Source of the DNA: Sphingomonas lycopersici
GTDB taxonomy: Bacteria; Pseudomonadota; Alphaproteobacteria; Sphingomonadales; Sphingomonadaceae
NCBI RefSeq assembly: GCF_026130605.1
Contig: NZ_JANFAU010000020.1
Coordinates: forward strand, 1-53,420
Direction: 5' to 3'
DNA length: 53,420 nt
Positions 39,620 to 48,663 of this stretch are shown piece after piece. The notes beneath the pieces were generated by a model. That model was not told where the DNA came from, did no database searches, and saw only the letters and a program-made list of their open reading frames with translations. The translations under genes were made by a program, and so were the position numbers. Within the stretch, counting starts at the first letter, position 1; the number at the start of each line of letters is the position of its first letter.

Positions 39620-42010
39620 ATGCACAGTCAGCGTATCGCGAGGTTCGTCACCGTATCGCTCATCGCGCTTTCCGCCGCGCAGACGGCGCAGGCGCAGGAG
39701 AGCGCGCCGCCGCCCGCGCAGGACGACATCATCGTCACCGGCACCCGCGCCGTGGGACGCACCCGGCTCGACAGCGCCGCGCCGGTCGACGTGCTGTCGG
39801 CCAACAGCCTCCAGCGCCAGGGGACGACCGAACTCGCCACCGCGCTCGCCTCGGTCGCGCCGTCGATCGATTTCCCGCGCCCCTCGGCGACCGACGGCAC
39901 CGACGCGATCCGCCCCGCCACGCTGCGCGGGCTCTCGCCCGACCAGACGCTCGTGCTGATCAACGGCGTGCGCGGCCACACCGCCGCGTTGCTCAATACC
40001 AACGGCTCGGTCGGCCGCGGCGCGGCGGCGGTCGATCTCAACACGATCCCGACCGTCGCGCTCGACCGGATCGAGGTGCTGCGCGACGGCGCATCGGCGC
40101 AATATGGCTCGGATGCAATCGCCGGCGTGGTCAATCTGCGGCTGCGCGAGGCGAGCAGCGGCGGCGGCGCCAGCGTCAATTACGGTTTCTACAACACCCA
40201 CATCGACACCGCGCGCGGCAGCCGCAGCGTCAACGGCGAACATGCCGTCACCGCATCGGCCTGGCAGGGGCTGAAGCTCGGCGAGGACGGGTTCCTGACC
40301 ATTTCCGGCGAATATATGAAGCGCGAGCCGACCAACCGCGCCGATTACGATCCGCGCGTCACCCCGACGCGCGTCACCGGGCGGTTCGGCGATCCCGAGG
40401 TCGAGCAATATACGGTGTTCGCCAATGCCGCGGTGGCGCTGACCGATACGTGGCAGCTCTACGGCTGGGCCGGCTATCAGCATCGTGAATCGAGCAGCGC
40501 CGCCTTCCCGCGGCTCGCCACGACCGCGGCGGCGAACGGGGTTGGCACGCTCTATCCCAACGGGTTCCTGCCGCTGATCAATACCCGGTCGAAGGATATC
40601 AACAGCGCGCTCGGGCTGCGCGGCGATCTGGGCGAGTGGAAGATCGATCTCAACGTCAGCTACGGCCGCAACCAGATCGATTTCCGCACGCTCAATTCGG
40701 CCAATTATTCCTACGGCACCGCCTCGCCGCGTAATTTCTACGACGGGCGGCTGACCTATCAGCAATTCGTCGCCGGGGCCGATGTGTTGCGCAAGTTCGA
40801 CGTGTTTCAGTCGCTCAACCTCGCCTTCGGCGTCGAAGGGCGACGCGAATGGTTCTCGATCGGCGCGGGCGAGCGCGCGTCCTATGATTATTTCGATCCC
40901 AACAATCCCTCAGGCACGCCGGGCGCACAGGGCTTCGGCGGCTTCGCCCCGCGCAACGTGATCGACCGCAGCCGCCGCAACATCAGCGGCTATGTCGACT
41001 TGGAAGCGCAGGTGACCGATGCCTTCCTGATCGGCGTCGCCGGCCGCATCGAGGATTATTCGGACTTCGGCTCGACCGCCAACGGCAAGGTTTCGGCGCG
41101 CTACGATTTCACCCCATGGTTCGCGCTGCGCGGTTCGGTCTCCACCGGTTTCCGCGCGCCGGCGCTCCAGCAGCAATATTTCACCCAGGTCGCGTCGGTG
41201 GTGGTCAACGGCACGCCGATCCTGACGGGCACCTATCCTTCCACCGATCCCGTCGCGCGGGCGCTGGGCGGGTTGCCGCTCGAGCCGGAGAAGTCGACCA
41301 ACTTCTCCGCCGGCACGGTAATCCGCGCGGGCGGGTTCGAGCTGACGGTCGACGGCTATTACATCAAGATCCGCGACCAGCTCGGCCTGTCGGAGAATAT
41401 CTCCGGGGCGCCCGGCACGACGGTGGGCAATTTGCTCGCGCCCTATAGCGTGTCGGCGGCGCGCTTCTTCATCAACGGCCTGCGTTCCACAACGCAGGGC
41501 ATCGATGCGGTGGCGCATTACCGGCTCAACACCGCGACCGCGGGCACGTTCGACTTCACGCTCGCCGGCAACGTCAACAAGATCAAGGTCGAGCGCCACA
41601 TCACCGGTGTGGCGGGCGCGCTGATCCCGCCGACCGCGCTGTTCGCGCGCAGCCGCATCCTGACGATCGAACAGGGCACCCCCGGCGAAAAGCTGACCGG
41701 CACGGTCGACTGGTCGCTCGACAAGATCGGCGCGCTCGCCCGCGTGACCTATTACGGCAACGTCAACCAGCCCGGCACGACGCCGGCGGCGGACATCAAC
41801 ACCGGCCGCCACGCGATCACCGATTTCGAACTGCGTTATCAGGCGCCTAAGGGCGCACAGATCGGCATCGGCGTAAGCAATCTGTTCGACGTCTACCCCG
41901 ATCGCACGATCGCGGCAAACAACTCGACCGGTGTGGTAGGCTTCCCCTACTTCTCGCCGTTCGGTTTCAACGGGCGTTACATCTATGCCCGCGTCGGCCT
42001 GAACTGGTGA
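39620..42010 (+). CDS. TonB-dependent outer-membrane receptor
   Basis: A protein of 796 residues. A signal peptide (to about AQTAQAQ) is followed by the TonB-box-like DDIIVTGTR, the plug (PVDVLSANSLQRQG...ATLRGLSPDQTLVLINGVRGHT, LDRIEVLRDGASAQYGSDAIAGVVNLRL) and a 22-strand barrel ending in the aromatic terminal signal IYARVGLNW. It imports a ligand by TonB energy; candidate ligands include iron chelates, cobalamin or carbohydrate, and nothing nearby settles it. There is no adjacent FecR/sigma pair or ABC transporter. An ATG at 39620 is preceded by AAAAAGGG. Confidence 0.9.
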   Translation: MHSQRIARFVTVSLIALSAAQTAQAQESAPPPAQDDIIVTGTRAVGRTRLDSAAPVDVLSANSLQRQGTTELATALASVAPSIDFPRPSATDGTDAIRPATLRGLSPDQTLVLINGVRGHTAALLNTNGSVGRGAAAVDLNTIPTVALDRIEVLRDGASAQYGSDAIAGVVNLRLREASSGGGASVNYGFYNTHIDTARGSRSVNGEHAVTASAWQGLKLGEDGFLTISGEYMKREPTNRADYDPRVTPTRVTGRFGDPEVEQYTVFANAAVALTDTWQLYGWAGYQHRESSSAAFPRLATTAAANGVGTLYPNGFLPLINTRSKDINSALGLRGDLGEWKIDLNVSYGRNQIDFRTLNSANYSYGTASPRNFYDGRLTYQQFVAGADVLRKFDVFQSLNLAFGVEGRREWFSIGAGERASYDYFDPNNPSGTPGAQGFGGFAPRNVIDRSRRNISGYVDLEAQVTDAFLIGVAGRIEDYSDFGSTANGKVSARYDFTPWFALRGSVSTGFRAPALQQQYFTQVASVVVNGTPILTGTYPSTDPVARALGGLPLEPEKSTNFSAGTVIRAGGFELTVDGYYIKIRDQLGLSENISGAPGTTVGNLLAPYSVSAARFFINGLRSTTQGIDAVAHYRLNTATAGTFDFTLAGNVNKIKVERHITGVAGALIPPTALFARSRILTIEQGTPGEKLTGTVDWSLDKIGALARVTYYGNVNQPGTTPAADINTGRHAITDFELRYQAPKGAQIGIGVSNLFDVYPDRTIAANNSTGVVGFPYFSPFGFNGRYIYARVGLNW

Positions 42011-42098
42011 CGTGATCCGGCCCGGCCGCGATATCGGCCGGGCCATTGTCGTTCATCGCTATCGACGGACGGCGCCGCCCGCGATAGGCAAGGTGTTC

Positions 42099-43652
42099 AT
42101 GGCGACGCCTCGCACATCCGATCGACGCCGCTCGCCGGCACTTGCGGCGTGGCTCGCGCTTGCCGCTGCGACCACATTGGCCGGCTGCCACCGCAAGCCC
42201 GCGGTCCCCCCGCCGCCGCGGCTCGAAATCCCCGTGCATTTGCCGGAAACCGCCTCCACCGTCGTGGTGCCGATCACCGCCCAGCTCGCCGATCTCGAAC
42301 GCGCGCTCAATCGCGCGGTGCCGCAGACCTTGTGGTCGATCGACCGGGAAGAGCCGCGCTGCGTGTCGGCACAGCGCGTCAAGGTGTTCGGCGAGCGGAT
42401 CAAGGTCACCCCCGATCTCGCCTGCCGCATCGTCGGGACGGTGCGCCGCGGGCCGATCACGCTGAGCGGCAGCGGCGAGACATTGCGGATCAACCTGCCG
42501 GTCAACGCGACGATCAGCGCGGAGGACGTCGGCGGGATCATCCGCCGCGAAACCGCGACCGGCGCGGCGTCGGTCCACGGCGACGTCCGGTTGTCGGTAA
42601 ACCCCGATTGGACGCCGACCGCCAGGGTTTCGATCCGATACGACTGGACAACCCCGCCGGGCGTCACGCTGTTCGGCAAACGCATCACCTTCGTCGACAA
42701 GGCCGATCAAAAGCTTGCCGGGGTGATCGCCGGGCTCGAGCGCGATCTGCCCAAGGAATTGCGCGCGCTCGATGCGCGCGGCCAGGCCGCCGCGGCGTGG
42801 CGCGAGGGCTTCACCGTGCTCCAGCTCAACGAAGACAATCCGCCGGTGTGGCTGCGCATCACCCCGACCGAGATCGGCTATGCCGGCTATCGCGTAACGG
42901 GGCGCGAGTTGCGGCTGACCGCGATCGCCAAGGCGCTGACCCAGACCTTCGTCGGCGACCGCCCGGCCGATCCCACCCCCACCCCGCTGCCCGATCTGGT
43001 GCGGCAATCGAAACAGCCGCACCTTACTTTCCAGATCCCCGTGGTGGCGGATTATGCGCAGCTCGAACCGGTGCTGGCGCGCGCGCTGAAGAAGCTTGCC
43101 GCGCGCGGCATCACGATCCCCCGCGCCGGCCCGGTCGATGCCAAATTCGACGATGTCACCATCTATGCCACCACCGACAACCGGCTGGCGGTGGGGATCA
43201 CGGTCGAGGCGAAATTGCGCAGCGGGGTGATCGAGAAGACGCGCGGCCGCGTATGGCTGACCGGGGTGCCGGACAATAAAGCCAATTCGGAAGAGGTCGA
43301 GATCCACGATCTGCGGATCGCCGCCGAGACCGATCGAGAGGCGGTCAACCTGCTGATCGACCTGTTCAAGACCCCCGAGGTCGTCGAAGCGATCCGCCAA
43401 TCGCTGACGCAGGATTTCGCGCGCGATTACGACAAGGTGATCGGCTCCGCGCGCAAGGCGATCGCCGCAAAGCGGCTCGGCGATTTCATGCTCCGTGTGA
43501 ACATGAAACAGGTGACGCATGGCCGCGTCGTCCCGACCGGATCAGGCTTGTTCCTGGCGGTTCAGGCGCGCGGCGACGCGAGCATCGCTTATCAGCCGCG
43601 CTCGCGCGCTGCGTCGACGCTCCACACGCCCGGCCCGGCGAAGACCAGATAG
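42099..43652 (+). CDS. DUF4403 family lipoprotein
   Basis: A protein of about 517 residues from ATG 42099. The N-terminus (to AWLALAAATTLAGCHRKP) is a lipoprotein signal with lipobox LAGC. The body is a repeated beta/alpha fold of the DUF4403 type (ISIPVDLP-like strand EIPVHLPETASTVVVPITAQLADLERALN; LFGKRITF; LRLTAIAKALTQTFVGDRP). Its role is unknown; the fold suggests lipid binding (inference from general family descriptions). Its last 61 bp overlap the convergent doxX gene. It may be cotranscribed with the TonB receptor 88 bp upstream. Confidence 0.8.
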   Translation: MATPRTSDRRRSPALAAWLALAAATTLAGCHRKPAVPPPPRLEIPVHLPETASTVVVPITAQLADLERALNRAVPQTLWSIDREEPRCVSAQRVKVFGERIKVTPDLACRIVGTVRRGPITLSGSGETLRINLPVNATISAEDVGGIIRRETATGAASVHGDVRLSVNPDWTPTARVSIRYDWTTPPGVTLFGKRITFVDKADQKLAGVIAGLERDLPKELRALDARGQAAAAWREGFTVLQLNEDNPPVWLRITPTEIGYAGYRVTGRELRLTAIAKALTQTFVGDRPADPTPTPLPDLVRQSKQPHLTFQIPVVADYAQLEPVLARALKKLAARGITIPRAGPVDAKFDDVTIYATTDNRLAVGITVEAKLRSGVIEKTRGRVWLTGVPDNKANSEEVEIHDLRIAAETDREAVNLLIDLFKTPEVVEAIRQSLTQDFARDYDKVIGSARKAIAAKRLGDFMLRVNMKQVTHGRVVPTGSGLFLAVQARGDASIAYQPRSRAASTLHTPGPAKTR

Positions 43653-43987
43653 AGGAAGATGAAGCAGAACAGCACGGCGGCATCGCCGCCGTTGCCGCCT
43701 GGCCAGAAGCCGTTGGGCATGTGCGCGGTGAAATAGGCCACCGCCATCTGCCCCGAGCAGATGAACGCCGCGATGCGGGTGAACAATCCGAGCGCAAGCA
43801 GCGCGCCGCCGACCACCTCGATCACCGCCGCCACGACGAGGATCGTCGGCAACGGGCTCGGCACGCCGGGCTGGGCGAGCGGGAAGGCGAAGAGCTTCAT
43901 CAGCCCATGTTCCATGAACAGCAGCGCTGCCATGATCCTCAACACGCTCAACACCCGCGGCTGCCAAGCGGCCAGAAGCTGCGTCAT
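43592..43987 (-). CDS. DoxX family membrane protein
   Basis: A protein of 131 residues with four membrane helices. Family marks are LRIMAALLFMEHGLMKLF, VVAAVIEVVGGALLALGLFTRIAAFICSGQMAVAYF and the GG-rich loop GFWPGGNGGDAAVLFCFIFLYLVFAGPG. DoxX proteins are linked to quinone or thiol redox balance, but the function is unproven. Its end overlaps DUF4403 by 61 bp on the opposite strand. Confidence 0.85.
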   Translation of the reverse strand: MTQLLAAWQPRVLSVLRIMAALLFMEHGLMKLFAFPLAQPGVPSPLPTILVVAAVIEVVGGALLALGLFTRIAAFICSGQMAVAYFTAHMPNGFWPGGNGGDAAVLFCFIFLYLVFAGPGVWSVDAARERG

Positions 43988-44170
43988 ACCCCGTCCTTCC
44001 CTCGCAAATATGGCCTGGAAGATAGACGATTATTCGCGCCGGCACAGCCCGGCCCGAAGAGACGCTGCGTTTCCGATTTTTGCGCTCGGGTGCATAAAGC
44101 GCCTTGCCCTTTTCGCGCGCGTGCCGGAGGCCTGCGGCACCCGGCGCGAGCCCTGATGTGGACGGTGACG

Positions 44171-45343
44171 ATGATCCTCAGCCCCTTCGACGAAGAGAAT
44201 TTCCCCGAAATCCGCGAGGGCGTGCGCAAATTATGCGCCGAATTCCCCGGCGACTATTGGCGCAGGCTCGACGAGAAGCGCGAATATCCCACCGCCTTCG
44301 TCCAGGCGCTGACCGCCGCGGGGTATCTCTCGGTGCTGATCCCGGAGGAATATGGCGGCTCGGGGCTCGGGCTCAGCGCCGCGGCGGCGATCTTGGAGAC
44401 GATCCAGTCGGAAGGCTGCAACGGCGGGGCGTGCCACGCGCAAATGTATACGATGGGAACGATCCTGCGCCACGGGTCGGAGGCGCAGAAGCGCGCCTAT
44501 CTCCCCAAGATCGCCACCGGCGAGCTTCGGCTACAGGCGTTCGGGGTGACCGAGCCGACGAGCGGCACCGACACCACCGCGCTGCGCACCACGGCGGTGC
44601 GCGACGGCGACGATTATGTCGTCAACGGGCAGAAGATCTGGACGAGCCGCGCCGAACATTCCGATCTGCTGCTGCTCCTGGCGCGCACCACCCCGCGCGA
44701 CCAGGTGGCGAAGAAGACCGACGGCCTCTCGACCTTCATCGTCGACATGAAACAGGCGCTCGCCGACGGCTCGCTGACGATCCGCCCGATCCGCACGATG
44801 ATGAACCACGCGACGACCGAGATCTTCTTCGACAATATGCGCATCCCCGCCGCCAATCTGCTCGGCGAGGAGGGCAAGGGCTTTCGCTACATCCTCTCGG
44901 GCATGAACGCCGAACGCGTGCTGATCGCCGCGGAATGCGTCGGCGATGCCAAATGGTTCACCAGAAAGTCGGTCGATTATGCCGGCGAACGCCATGTGTT
45001 CGGCCGCGCGATCGGCAAGAACCAGGGCATCTCCTTCCCGATCGCGCGCGCCTACGCCAATATGCGCGCGGCCGAGCTGATGGTGCATGAGGCGGCGCGG
45101 CTCTACGAGGCGGGCAAGCCCAATGGCGCCGAGGCCAATATGGCGAAGATGCTCGCCGCCGATGCCTCGGTCGAGGCGGGCAATGTCTGTATCCAGACCC
45201 ACGGCGGGTTCGGTTTCGCCGAGGAATATGACGTCGAGCGCAAGTTCAGGGAGACGCGGCTCTATCAGGTCGCGCCGATCTCGACCAACCTCATCCTGTC
45301 GTTCCTCGCCGAACATGTCCTCGGCCTGCCGCGGAGTTATTGA
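44171..45343 (+). CDS. Acyl-CoA dehydrogenase family protein
   Basis: A protein of 390 residues from ATG 44171 (ATG 44156 is an alternative). All three ACAD domains are present: N-terminal helical, middle beta (FGVTEPTSGTDTTALRTTAVRDG, NGQKIWTSRAEHS) and C-terminal helical (QTHGGFGFAEEYDVERKFRETRLYQVAPISTN). The position of the medium-chain catalytic Glu reads VAPIS and has no Glu; instead Glu248 in SGMNAERVLIAAE matches the alternative base position used by isovaleryl-CoA and long-chain enzymes. It oxidises an acyl-CoA to the 2-enoyl form with FAD, passing electrons to ETF. Substrate unknown; no beta-oxidation genes adjoin. Confidence 0.88.
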   Translation: MILSPFDEENFPEIREGVRKLCAEFPGDYWRRLDEKREYPTAFVQALTAAGYLSVLIPEEYGGSGLGLSAAAAILETIQSEGCNGGACHAQMYTMGTILRHGSEAQKRAYLPKIATGELRLQAFGVTEPTSGTDTTALRTTAVRDGDDYVVNGQKIWTSRAEHSDLLLLLARTTPRDQVAKKTDGLSTFIVDMKQALADGSLTIRPIRTMMNHATTEIFFDNMRIPAANLLGEEGKGFRYILSGMNAERVLIAAECVGDAKWFTRKSVDYAGERHVFGRAIGKNQGISFPIARAYANMRAAELMVHEAARLYEAGKPNGAEANMAKMLAADASVEAGNVCIQTHGGFGFAEEYDVERKFRETRLYQVAPISTNLILSFLAEHVLGLPRSY

Positions 45344-45349
45344 GGGCCC

Positions 45350-45739
45350 CTATCCCTCCACCCTCTCGAACGCGGTGAGGATCGGGCAGGCCCGACCCTC
45401 ACCGCTGCCGCATTCGGTCGCGAGCCGCACCAGCGCTTCGCGCGCGCCACGCAATTCCGCGATACGCCGATCGAGTTCCGCCACGCGACGCAGCGCCAGT
45501 TCGCGCGCCCGCGGGCGATCGTCGACCGCGTCGAGCCGGAGCAATTCGCCGATCTCCTCCAGCGTGAACCCTGCCGCCTGCGCGGCACGGATGAAGCTCA
45601 GCCGGCGCACGTCGTCGCTCCCGTAGCGTCGCACCCCGGAAAGCGGGCGCTCGGGCTCGGGCAACAACCCGCGACGCTGATAATAACGTATCGTTTCCAC
45701 CCCGACGCCGCCGGATTCGGCCAGTTTTGCAATCGTCAT
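45350..45739 (-). CDS. MerR family transcriptional regulator
   Basis: A protein of 129 residues from ATG 45739. It opens with the MerR helix-turn-helix (MTIAKLAESGGVGVETIRYYQRRGLLPEP, GVRRYGSDDVRRLSFIRAAQAAGFTLEEIGELL). A coiled coil follows and then ATECGSGEGRACPILTAFE, like the metal-binding loop of mercury MerR. The first of the three mercury cysteines, expected in the DNA-domain/coil junction, is not there (LLRLDAVDDRP). It diverges from the glutaredoxin-MauE gene with a mer-type operator between them and probably controls it. The inducer could be a soft metal or a thiol stress. Confidence 0.88.
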   Translation of the reverse strand: MTIAKLAESGGVGVETIRYYQRRGLLPEPERPLSGVRRYGSDDVRRLSFIRAAQAAGFTLEEIGELLRLDAVDDRPRARELALRRVAELDRRIAELRGAREALVRLATECGSGEGRACPILTAFERVEG

Positions 45740-45751
45740 CGCGGTCAAGGC

Positions 45752-45783
45752 TTGACTCCGTACTATGGTACGGACCCTATATG
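45752..45783 (+). promoter_or_regulatory. MerR-type promoter/operator
   Basis: A -35 TTGACT (45752-45757) is followed by the perfect inverted repeat CCGTAC-TATG-GTACGG (45758-45773) and a -10-like CTATAT (45777-45782) at a long 19-bp spacing. This is the arrangement of MerR-regulated promoters, and TTGACTCCGTAC...GTACGG matches the transposon mer operator as I recall it. It faces the glutaredoxin-MauE gene. The ATG at 45765 lies inside it and is not a start. Confidence 0.8.
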
Positions 45784-45818
45784 CGCCGGCACCAACCAAT
45801 AACAAGCCGGTGCCAATC

Positions 45819-46562
45819 ATGACGACCGCCTCTTCTCGCACAGCCCAGCTCTATCGCATGGTGATGCCCGGCCACACCTGTCCCTATGGGTTGAAGGCGC
45901 TCCATTTGCTGCGTCGAAAGGGGTTTACGGTCGACGATCACTGGCTGACTACCCGCGACGAAACCGATGCGTTCAAGGCGCAGCAGCAGGTGCAGACGAC
46001 CCCGCAGATATTCGTCGATGGCGAGCGCATCGGCGGCTATGACGCGCTGCGCCGCTATTTCGGGATGCATGTCGCCGCTCCCGGCGAGACGAGCTACCGC
46101 CCGGTGATCGCGGTGTTCGCGATGACCGCGCTGATGGCGCTCGCGGCGAGCTTTGCCGCCTTCGGCACGCCGCTGACGATCCACGCCGGCGAGTGGTTTA
46201 TCGCGTTCAGCATGTGTGTGCTGGCGATGCTCAAGCTGCAGGATGTCGAGCGCTTCTCGTCGATGTTCCTCAACTACGATCTGCTCGCGAAGCGCTGGGT
46301 GCCCTATGCCACGATCTACCCCTTCGCCGAGGGGCTGGCCGGGGTGCTGATGGCCGCGGACGTGCTGATGTGGGTCTCGGTGCCGGTCGCCTTTTTCATC
46401 GGCAGCATCGGCGCGGTTTCGGTGTTCAAGGCGGTCTATATCGACCGGCGCGAGCTCAAATGCGCCTGCGTCGGCGGATCGAGCAACGTCCCGCTCGGCT
46501 TCCTGTCGCTGACCGAGAATGTAATGATGGTCGCGATGGCGATCTGGATGGTGGCGAAATAG
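45819..46562 (+). CDS. Glutaredoxin-MauE/DoxX-like membrane fusion protein
   Basis: A protein of 247 residues. Residues about 10-85 are a glutaredoxin domain: active site HTCPYGLKALHLL, a single-Cys version because the second Cys is replaced by Gly, and TTPQIFVDGERIGGYDALRRYFG. The rest has four or five membrane helices with the segment LKCACVGGSSNVPLGFLSLTEN, a further Cys pair typical of MauE/DoxX-type redox membrane proteins. The fusion suggests thiol transfer at the inner membrane. A MerR-type operator ends about 45 bp before the ATG. It may protect against a thiol-reactive metal, which is inference. Confidence 0.85.
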   Translation: MTTASSRTAQLYRMVMPGHTCPYGLKALHLLRRKGFTVDDHWLTTRDETDAFKAQQQVQTTPQIFVDGERIGGYDALRRYFGMHVAAPGETSYRPVIAVFAMTALMALAASFAAFGTPLTIHAGEWFIAFSMCVLAMLKLQDVERFSSMFLNYDLLAKRWVPYATIYPFAEGLAGVLMAADVLMWVSVPVAFFIGSIGAVSVFKAVYIDRRELKCACVGGSSNVPLGFLSLTENVMMVAMAIWMVAK

Positions 46563-46585
46563 CCAAGGGCCAGCACCTCACTTTT

Positions 46586-46668
46586 CGTCAGGCCGGACTT
46601 GATCCGGCATCCAGAGTAATGACCGATACCCTTTGTGGTTCTGGATGCCGGGTCAGCCCGGCATGACG
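46586..46668. repeat. Palindromic repeat family E
   Basis: An 83-bp inverted repeat: left arm CGTCAGGCCGGACTTGATCC with GGCATCCAGAG, right arm CTCTGG-type TTCTGGATGCC with CCCGGCATGACG. It lies between the glutaredoxin-MauE stop and the shc start, 51 bp before the shc ATG, and may act as terminator for the former. Confidence 0.8.
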
Positions 46669-46719
46669 GTGGCATGCGTAGCGCTTCCCTAACCCACCGA
46701 CCGACGATAACAGGCGGGC

Positions 46720-48663
46720 ATGGCCACGCTCGCTCCCCCAGCCGCCGACCACCCGCTTGCCGCCGTCGACGCCGCGGTCGACCGCGCCGCCGCCGCGCTC
46801 ACCGATGCGCAGCGCGTCGACGGGCATTGGGTGTTCGAGCTCGAAGCCGATTGCACGATCCCGGCCGAATATGTCCTTCTACGCCACTATCTCGGCGAGC
46901 CGGTCGATGCCGTGCTGGAGGCGAAGATCGCGCGCTATCTGCACCGTATCCAGTCTGCCACGCATCACGGCTGGGGGCTGTTCCACGCCGGCGGTTTCGA
47001 TCTCAGCGCAAGCGTGAAGGCTTATTATGCGCTCAAGATGATCGGCGACGACGTGGACGCGCCGCATATGGCCCGCGCGCGCGCCGCGATCCTTGCCGCG
47101 GGCGGCGCGGCGGCGAGCAATGTCTTTACCCGGATCCAGCTCGCGCTGTTCGATGCCGGGCCGTGGTCGGCGGTGCCGACGATGCCGCCCGAGATCATCC
47201 TGCTGCCGCGCTGGTTCCCGATCCATCTCTCCAAGATGAGCTATTGGGCGCGCACCGTGGTGGTGCCGCTGCTGGTGCTCGCCGCGCGTCGGCCGGTCGC
47301 TCGCAATGCGAAGAACATCCGGGTCGACGAATTGTACACCGGCAAGGCCGCACATCTCGAGACGCGCGCCGCCGATCCCAAATGGCTGTGGACCAAGGGG
47401 TTCAATGCGCTCGATCGCGTGCTCAAGGCGGTCGACGGGCTGTGGCCGACGAAGCTGCGCGAACGCGCGATCAAGACCTGCGAAAATTGGGTGGTCGAGC
47501 GGCTCAACGGCGAGGACGGGCTCGGCGCGATCTACCCGGCGATGGCGAACAGCGTGATGATGTTCGACCTGCTCGGCTATCCCGAGGATCATCCGACGCG
47601 CGCGATCGCGCGCCAGTCGGTCGAGAACCTCCTCGTGATCGGCGAGGAGGAGGCTTATTGCCAGCCCTGCGTCTCCCCGGTGTGGGATACCGCGCTCGCC
47701 GCGCATGCGATGATGGAAGCGGGCGGCGAGGTCAATCAGGCCCGCGCCGAAGCAGCGCTCGACTGGCTCAAGCCGCGCCAGGTGCTCGATGTCGAGGGCG
47801 ACTGGGCCGAGGAGCGCCCGGGTGTGCGGCCGGGCGGCTGGGCGTTCCAGTATAACAACGATCATTACCCCGATCTCGACGATACCGCGGTGGTGGTGAT
47901 GGCGATGGACCGTGCCGCGGTCGCCGATCGCATGCCGATCGATCGCGGGGTCGAATGGACCGTCGGGCTGCAATCGAAGAACGGCGGCTGGGGTGCGTTC
48001 GACGCTGACAACAGCTACGACTATCTCAACAACCTGCCCTTCGCCGATCACGGCGCGTTGCTCGATCCGCCGACCGCCGACGTTTCGGCGCGCTGCGTGT
48101 CGATGCTCGCGCAGCTCGGCGAAGGACGCGACAGTCCCCGGATGGCCGCCGCGCTCGATTATCTGCGCCGCGAACAGGAGCCCGACGGGAGCTGGTTCGG
48201 CCGCTGGGGGGTGAATTACATCTACGGCACCTGGTCGGTGCTGTGCGCGCTCAATGCGGCGGGGCTGGAGCCCGAGGAGCCGATGGTCGCGCGCGCGGTG
48301 GCGTGGCTCCGCGCGATCCAGAATCCCGACGGCGGCTGGGGCGAGGATTGCGACAGCTACGACCTCAAACGCACCGGGCATGTTCCCGCCCCGTCCACCG
48401 CCTCGCAGACCGCCTGGGCGTTGCTCGGGCTGATGGCCGCGGGCGAGGTGGAGAGCGAGGCGGTGCAGCGCGGCACCGAATGGCTCGCGGCGCATCAGGA
48501 AGCCGACGGGCTGTGGGGGCAGGAATATTATACCGGCGGCGGTTTCCCGCGAGTCTTCTACCTGCGCTACCACGGCTATCCGAAATATTTCCCGCTGTGG
48601 GCGATGGCGCGTTACCGCAACCTCAAACGATCGAACACCAAGCGCGTCACGGTCGGGATGTGA
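46720..48663 (+). CDS. shc: Squalene-hopene cyclase
   Basis: A protein of 647 residues that cyclises squalene to hopene/hopanol at the inner membrane. The protonating motif is D385-L-D-D388 in YPDLDDTAVVVMAM. Several QW repeats are seen (GVEWTVGLQSKNGGWGAFD, ALDYLRREQEPDGSWFGRWG, AVAWLRAIQNPDGGWGED, WLAAHQEADGLWGQE), plus the C-terminal FYLRYHGYPKYFPLWAMARY. It is the central hopanoid gene; squalene-making hpnCDE are not in the window. The end overlaps the hpnG GTG start. Confidence 0.97.
   Translation: MATLAPPAADHPLAAVDAAVDRAAAALTDAQRVDGHWVFELEADCTIPAEYVLLRHYLGEPVDAVLEAKIARYLHRIQSATHHGWGLFHAGGFDLSASVKAYYALKMIGDDVDAPHMARARAAILAAGGAAASNVFTRIQLALFDAGPWSAVPTMPPEIILLPRWFPIHLSKMSYWARTVVVPLLVLAARRPVARNAKNIRVDELYTGKAAHLETRAADPKWLWTKGFNALDRVLKAVDGLWPTKLRERAIKTCENWVVERLNGEDGLGAIYPAMANSVMMFDLLGYPEDHPTRAIARQSVENLLVIGEEEAYCQPCVSPVWDTALAAHAMMEAGGEVNQARAEAALDWLKPRQVLDVEGDWAEERPGVRPGGWAFQYNNDHYPDLDDTAVVVMAMDRAAVADRMPIDRGVEWTVGLQSKNGGWGAFDADNSYDYLNNLPFADHGALLDPPTADVSARCVSMLAQLGEGRDSPRMAAALDYLRREQEPDGSWFGRWGVNYIYGTWSVLCALNAAGLEPEEPMVARAVAWLRAIQNPDGGWGEDCDSYDLKRTGHVPAPSTASQTAWALLGLMAAGEVESEAVQRGTEWLAAHQEADGLWGQEYYTGGGFPRVFYLRYHGYPKYFPLWAMARYRNLKRSNTKRVTVGM

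Noticed and set aside
45765..45818. Upstream ATG for the glutaredoxin-MauE gene
   Set aside because: It lies within the mer-like operator, before the expected transcription start.
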